The notes under the pieces were generated by a model. That model was given only the letters and a program-made list of their open reading frames with translations, did no database searches and was not told the DNA's origin. This document shows positions 29,520-31,826 of a stretch of 31,826 nucleotides of DNA, piece by piece. Numbering within the stretch: the stretch's first letter is position 1; each line of letters starts with the position of its first letter. The stretch is from a virus. Both the position numbers and the translations under genes were made by a program. The DNA lies in IMG/VR virus record IMGVR_UViG_3300027467_000489, positions 1 to 31,826 of that record; one strand, given 5' to 3'.

Positions 29520-29783
29520 CTATCTACAAGAGAATTTAGTCAGTAAATCTTGATCAAAGTCTTCGAACAGAGTGCGCATTATACGCGAGTGTTCAGGATA
29601 CTGTAGAAGCCATTGTGTGGCCAATTTTGGCACTCCAAAAAGCAGCCAGTAGTCTGTGGGAATAGCAGAGTTATAGGCATCAGTGTGAGCATAACTACGA
29701 GGCCAATAGTGTACTGAGTCGCGCCAAGAATTAAGTAAGGTAATCTGCGACTGGCGAAATGGCTCTAGGTACACAAGTAGCAT
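29520..29783 (-). CDS. Small Trp/Tyr-rich protein, unknown function
   Basis: 87 residues on the minus strand. It is rich in aromatic residues (HYWPRSYAHTDAYNSA, DYWLLFGVPKLATQW) and has no signal peptide or membrane segment. No Shine-Dalgarno is visible; TGTAAATA (29792-29799 read on the minus strand) lies just upstream and may be a late-type signal. The composition is like its neighbours, which supports coding. It is followed by a convergent oxygenase gene. Family unknown. Confidence 0.55.
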   Translation of the reverse strand: MLLVYLEPFRQSQITLLNSWRDSVHYWPRSYAHTDAYNSAIPTDYWLLFGVPKLATQWLLQYPEHSRIMRTLFEDFDQDLLTKFSCR

Positions 29784-29845
29784 TACACTAGTATTTACAT
29801 CAAACCCTTATATCTATGTGAGATCCCAAGGGCAGTTTGCGTCGT

Positions 29846-30046
29846 TTAAGCCACTGATGTTGATGAGTTATGAATCTGTGCATTGGCGAGACTGAACTTG
29901 TGTATAACAGGATCTATGACAAACTCTAGAGTCTGCTTATGAGCTAGAATGGGATCCGGTTTAAATGACAGATCTAGAGTGGATACATACTGCGCCGTAA
30001 ACTCAAAGGTTCGGCGCCAATCGGGGTGGGGACTAAATGTCTGCAT
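29846..30046 (-). CDS. Small protein, unknown function
   Basis: 66 residues, starting three bases after the stop of the upstream minus-strand gene; no clear Shine-Dalgarno, so translation may be coupled. It starts MQTFSPHPDWRRTFEF, then LDLSFKPDPILAHKQ, then FVIDPVIHKFSLANAQIH. No motif is recognised. It is listed because of codon composition and tight packing in a minus-strand run; it could be a chance frame. Confidence 0.5.
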   Translation of the reverse strand: MQTFSPHPDWRRTFEFTAQYVSTLDLSFKPDPILAHKQTLEFVIDPVIHKFSLANAQIHNSSTSVA

Positions 30047-30049
30047 ACA

Positions 30050-30235
30050 CTATATATCATCTAGAACACGAAACACTGAAGTAAACCGTAGTAAAAACTC
30101 AGTTAATATAGGACTGGAATCAATCCATACACGAGTACGATTTAAGTGGATTTCGTGACGGAGACTGTGTTGCTCTATAAAAGCAAAGAATTCTCTAAGC
30201 TGGGGATCAGAGTTTAGGAGTGCGTACTGTGGCAT
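30050..30235 (-). CDS. Small protein, unknown function
   Basis: 61 residues, overlapping the methyltransferase 3' end by 22 bases. It begins MPQYALLNSDPQLREFFAFIEQ and ends LRFTSVFRVLDDI, with no recognisable domain. No Shine-Dalgarno is visible, and translation is likely coupled to the methyltransferase. Alpha/beta pattern with a few His and Arg. It might be a fragment or an accessory of the methyltransferase. Confidence 0.52.
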   Translation of the reverse strand: MPQYALLNSDPQLREFFAFIEQHSLRHEIHLNRTRVWIDSSPILTEFLLRFTSVFRVLDDI

Positions 30236-30714
30236 ATAACTAGATTGTTAGTAACAGAGCCAAGAGTAAAGTACTGACTAAGCTGACTTAGCCACCATTC
30301 TAGGGGTTCTTGTATAAGATGAAGATTTTGTCCGTTAGGGAATGAACTACGTGCAGGCACTGACGATATGTTAACATAGGCTACTTTTAGAGTCAAAGAC
30401 TGTAGATGTGCCAAGACTGAGTGAATACACTGAGGTTCTATGTGCTCTAAGACATCTACGCAGACTACGAGATCTCTAGGTTGTGGCAGAGTAGAATAAG
30501 CTGGGATTCCGGGATCATAGTTATCCACAGGGACTAGATCGCCGATTTTTTTACTGAGCAGAGCTTGTCCACAGCCGTAGTCCAAGATGTGCGCACAGGA
30601 GTATTGATGATAAAGCTCTAAGATATGTTCAGAGTAACGATGACCAACATCGCCCCAGGGTCTGCGCAGATGTTCTTGAACCAGCATCTGTTGATATTTG
30701 GGTGTATAAAGCAT
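30214..30714 (-). CDS. Class I SAM-dependent methyltransferase
   Basis: 166 residues. HILDYGCGQALLSK (42-55) is motif I with the glycine-rich SAM loop, VPVDNYDPG (61-69) is the acidic strand-2 end and VVCVDVLEHIEP (83-94) is motif IV/post-II type. The length is that of a compact class I methyltransferase such as those acting on sugars or small substrates. The start at 30714 has a weak promoter upstream (TTGACC 30747-30752 on the minus strand, with a poor -10). Substrate unknown. The first gene of a minus-strand run of four. Confidence 0.8.
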   Translation of the reverse strand: MLYTPKYQQMLVQEHLRRPWGDVGHRYSEHILELYHQYSCAHILDYGCGQALLSKKIGDLVPVDNYDPGIPAYSTLPQPRDLVVCVDVLEHIEPQCIHSVLAHLQSLTLKVAYVNISSVPARSSFPNGQNLHLIQEPLEWWLSQLSQYFTLGSVTNNLVICHSTHS

Positions 30715-30749
30715 AGACTAGTATATACTAAGAAAAGGGTTTTAGAGGT

Positions 30750-30777
30750 CAAAAATTTGGCCGCGCAAAAAATTTGG
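30750..30777. repeat. Direct repeat CAAAAA(A)TTTGG
   Basis: CAAAAATTTGG at 30750-30760 and CAAAAAATTTGG at 30766-30777, 16 bases apart. The two copies lie in the 162-base gap between the lipoprotein and methyltransferase genes, one of them overlapping the weak -35 of the methyltransferase. They may be a binding site, or the A runs may bend DNA. The rest of the gap (30778-30876) holds a C-rich stretch and small palindromes, with no gene seen. Confidence 0.5.
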
Positions 30778-30876
30778 GTGGAGTACTTTTCATTTCAGGG
30801 TGGTGATTTTAGACCCCATACCGCTAGTAAAACTACTACTATAGTATACACACTATACCGGCCACCCCCCACCACC

Positions 30877-31077
30877 TCAGCACCGGTCGGTCATCTCCGG
30901 TGTCCTCAGTTCAGGTCTAACCTGACCTCCACAGCGTCGAAGAGCCTCGCCAGGTTGATTGGGAATCTGATCAAACTTCTGATGATAGGGCCGTGACCAA
31001 GCTGCGTCTCTACGATCGTAGGCTGTACAGGCAGCTAGATTAGCTAGAGCTAAGGCTACGAATAAGCGCACGAACAT
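30877..31077 (-). CDS. Small lipoprotein
   Basis: 66 residues with MFVRLFVALALANLAAC, a short signal sequence with a lipobox (LAAC), so Cys17 would be lipidated and the protein anchored in the membrane. The mature part is polar and Arg/Pro-rich (YDRRDAAWSRPYHQ, then RPELRTPEMTDRC). In phages, small lipoproteins of this kind can be outer-membrane spanin subunits, but those are more Pro-rich, and the partner is not identified here. It overlaps the 3' end of the preceding minus-strand gene by 38 bases. Confidence 0.68.
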   Translation of the reverse strand: MFVRLFVALALANLAACTAYDRRDAAWSRPYHQKFDQIPNQPGEALRRCGGQVRPELRTPEMTDRC

Positions 31078-31267
31078 CTTCAGTGATCTCCATATGTTGA
31101 TCCATCACAGCAGCGATCATTAGATCGTGTATGACTACAGCATCCTTTTGATATGCGGGGGGCAGGTTCCGTATAAGCCGCTCAACATCTGCTTGCGATT
31201 CACAGCTCCAGATCATGTCTGCGATCTGATGTTGTTGACGATTAAGTCCGTGTAGTTCTATAGTCAT
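31040..31267 (-). CDS. Small helical phage protein, unknown function
   Basis: 75 residues, start overlapping the stop of the two-TM gene as ATGA (31264-31267). The protein is helical: QQHQIADMIWSCESQADVERLIRNLPPAYQKDAVVIHDLMIAAVMDQ in several parts, with a Leu/Ile heptad-like spacing. From memory, T4-like cyanophages carry a protein with the L.RNLP..Y..DA......A...D. pattern. Function unknown. Confidence 0.7.
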   Translation of the reverse strand: MTIELHGLNRQQHQIADMIWSCESQADVERLIRNLPPAYQKDAVVIHDLMIAAVMDQHMEITEDVRALIRSLSSS

Positions 31268-31446
31268 TGCTGAGCCCTCTGGATCATAAGTGTACCTGCA
31301 TACATTGCACCTAGTCCAGTTACTGCAACAGCTAGGGCCTGTAGCAGCTCTGTGTTGGTGATGCTATTCTCTACACCACCTGTGCCCAACATAGTGATCA
31401 CAAGTCCTACTATGACGACAAACATTCCCTGACCTTCTGTAACCAT
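31264..31446 (-). CDS. Small two-TM membrane protein
   Basis: 60 residues. The start at 31446 has AGGAG six bases upstream and a consensus promoter further up. Two hydrophobic stretches, FVVIVGLVITMLGTGGV (about 9-25) and LLQALAVAVTGLGAMYAGTL (about 34-53), separated by a short polar loop, fit a hairpin membrane protein. Phage holins or antiholins have this shape, but nothing in the sequence proves that role, and no lysin is in the window. ATGA overlap with the next gene. Confidence 0.74.
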   Translation of the reverse strand: MVTEGQGMFVVIVGLVITMLGTGGVENSITNTELLQALAVAVTGLGAMYAGTLMIQRAQQ

Positions 31447-31478
31447 TTTCAGCTCCTAGTTGTTTAGTGTATGTGTAT

Positions 31479-31507
31479 ATTATACGATCGAACTGGCCGT
31501 TTGTCAA
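31479..31507 (-). promoter_or_regulatory. Consensus sigma70 promoter (minus strand), two-TM gene
   Basis: Read on the minus strand: TTGACA (31502-31507), a 17-base spacer and TATAAT (31479-31484). GATCGTATAAT, the spacer end plus -10, is shared with the promoter at 31779-31807. The leader is about 26 bases with the RBS. Confidence 0.88.
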
Positions 31508-31512
31508 CCAAT

Positions 31513-31749
31513 TTAGGCCACTTCTTTGAACACACGATAGCCACGGCCCTGAAGCACACGGATCGCGGCCTGTACTTCTTGATAGTTCTTTTCTTCCCAA
31601 TCCAACATCTCTTTGGCGCCTTTGATGGTGTCTTCATCGCAGGTGTTACCTGTGGCAAAGTGACGGTAGAAGTAGTAGCGGCCTTCGTCACCCTCGACTG
31701 CCTGGATAGAGCCGATGTTCTTGTAGAGTTGAACTTCGTTGTGTTTCAT
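31513..31749 (-). CDS. Small phage protein, unknown function
   Basis: 78 residues, minus strand, with GGGAGC before the start and a consensus promoter upstream. The protein is acidic to neutral with EGRYYFYRHFATGN, then KEMLDWEEKNYQEVQAAIRVLQ, and the end RGYRVFKEVA. A small domain of mixed helix and strand; no catalytic motif. It lies upstream of the two-TM gene with its own promoter, so it may be an early gene product acting on the host. Family not recognised. Confidence 0.75.
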   Translation of the reverse strand: MKHNEVQLYKNIGSIQAVEGDEGRYYFYRHFATGNTCDEDTIKGAKEMLDWEEKNYQEVQAAIRVLQGRGYRVFKEVA

Positions 31750-31778
31750 TTGCGCTCCCTATTTGTTAATATGCGTGT

Positions 31779-31807
31779 ATTATACGATCTTTTGGAAGAC
31801 CTGTCAA
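31779..31807 (-). promoter_or_regulatory. Consensus sigma70 promoter (minus strand), 78-aa gene
   Basis: Read on the minus strand: TTGACA (31802-31807), 17 bases, TATAAT (31779-31784). Both boxes are perfect consensus. Near-identical around the -10 to the promoter at 31479-31507. The leader is about 23 bases with GGGAG. Confidence 0.9.
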
Positions 31808-31826
31808 CCTCTAGGGTTATTGCGCA

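Noticed and set aside
29949-30158. 69-aa + strand frame
   Set aside because: It lies opposite two packed minus-strand frames and lacks an RBS; the evidence favours the minus strand, though weakly.
30722-30752. TTGACC with TATATA as a promoter for the methyltransferase
   Set aside because: The spacer is 19 bases and the -10 is imperfect; kept only as a mention in the gene entry.
30625-30996. 123-aa + strand frame over the lipoprotein gap
   Set aside because: It runs through the intergenic promoter-like region and opposite the methyltransferase and the lipoprotein with its clear LAAC lipobox; low-complexity Thr/Pro runs.
31464-31691. 75-aa minus-strand frame
   Set aside because: It overlaps the 78-aa gene in another frame and spans the consensus promoter at 31479-31507.
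1-31826. tRNA genes, CRISPR arrays, insertion sequences, attachment sites
   Set aside because: I looked for the tRNA T-arm pattern, regular spaced repeats, transposase motifs and terminal inverted repeats and saw none; a tRNA scan would be the decisive check.

Overview
The window reads as part of the genome of a T4-like myovirus, most like the marine or freshwater relatives of cyanophages and pelagiphages. The evidence is a recognisable T4-type replication and recombination core: gp32 ssDNA-binding protein, UvsX, a UvsY-like protein, UvsW, a gp62-like clamp-loader subunit, gp61 primase and gp41 helicase. Genes are short and tightly packed, many joined by ATGA overlaps, and there are many small conserved-type phage proteins and a tail-type virion protein. 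No rRNA, tRNA, CRISPR array or insertion sequence was seen. Signal peptides, a lipobox and consensus sigma70 promoters point to a Gram-negative host; the host cannot be named from this sequence.

Layout. 1-913: three small exported proteins. 953-4086: gp32, a 62-aa protein, uvsX, an acidic 81-aa protein and a UvsY-like protein. 4083-13757: a very AT-rich sugar and glycan cassette inserted between the uvsX/uvsY part and uvsW. It holds an NDP-sugar dehydrogenase, an SDR epimerase/decarboxylase, five GT-A-like and three GT-B-like transferases, an FkbM methyltransferase, a cytidylyltransferase-cupin fusion and a degenerate methyltransferase-like protein. 13754-19666: an unknown 395-aa protein, uvsW, a run of small overlapping genes, a gp62-like protein, a zinc-finger protein and a miniature DnaE-like protein. 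19663-21142: a conserved small protein and a virion protein. 21120-25522: primase, a 38-aa protein, a truncated NodU-type carbamoyltransferase, a 2OG-type oxygenase, gp41 helicase and a small protein. 25527-27109: two proteins with phage-structural-type N-termini, one a nucleotidyltransferase, and a GNAT-like protein. 27106-31749: a more GC-rich, mostly minus-strand block with an SGNH hydrolase, two more 2OG oxygenases, a SAM methyltransferase, and small membrane, lipoprotein and unknown genes.

How the parts fit. The core genes would carry out recombination-dependent phage replication. The cassette could make and transfer sugars to the virion, the host envelope or phage DNA; the sequence does not say which. 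The carbamoyltransferase and oxygenase between primase and helicase could be further modification enzymes. Six sigma70-type promoters with exactly 17-bp spacers and two exact TATAAATA late-type motifs suggest early and late control. Three + strand genes have their ATG where transcription is expected to start, so they may be leaderless. The most notable items are the interrupting glycan cassette, a 192-aa DnaE-like protein that keeps the apparent catalytic aspartates, and a ManC-like enzyme whose nucleotidyltransferase half comes from a different superfamily.
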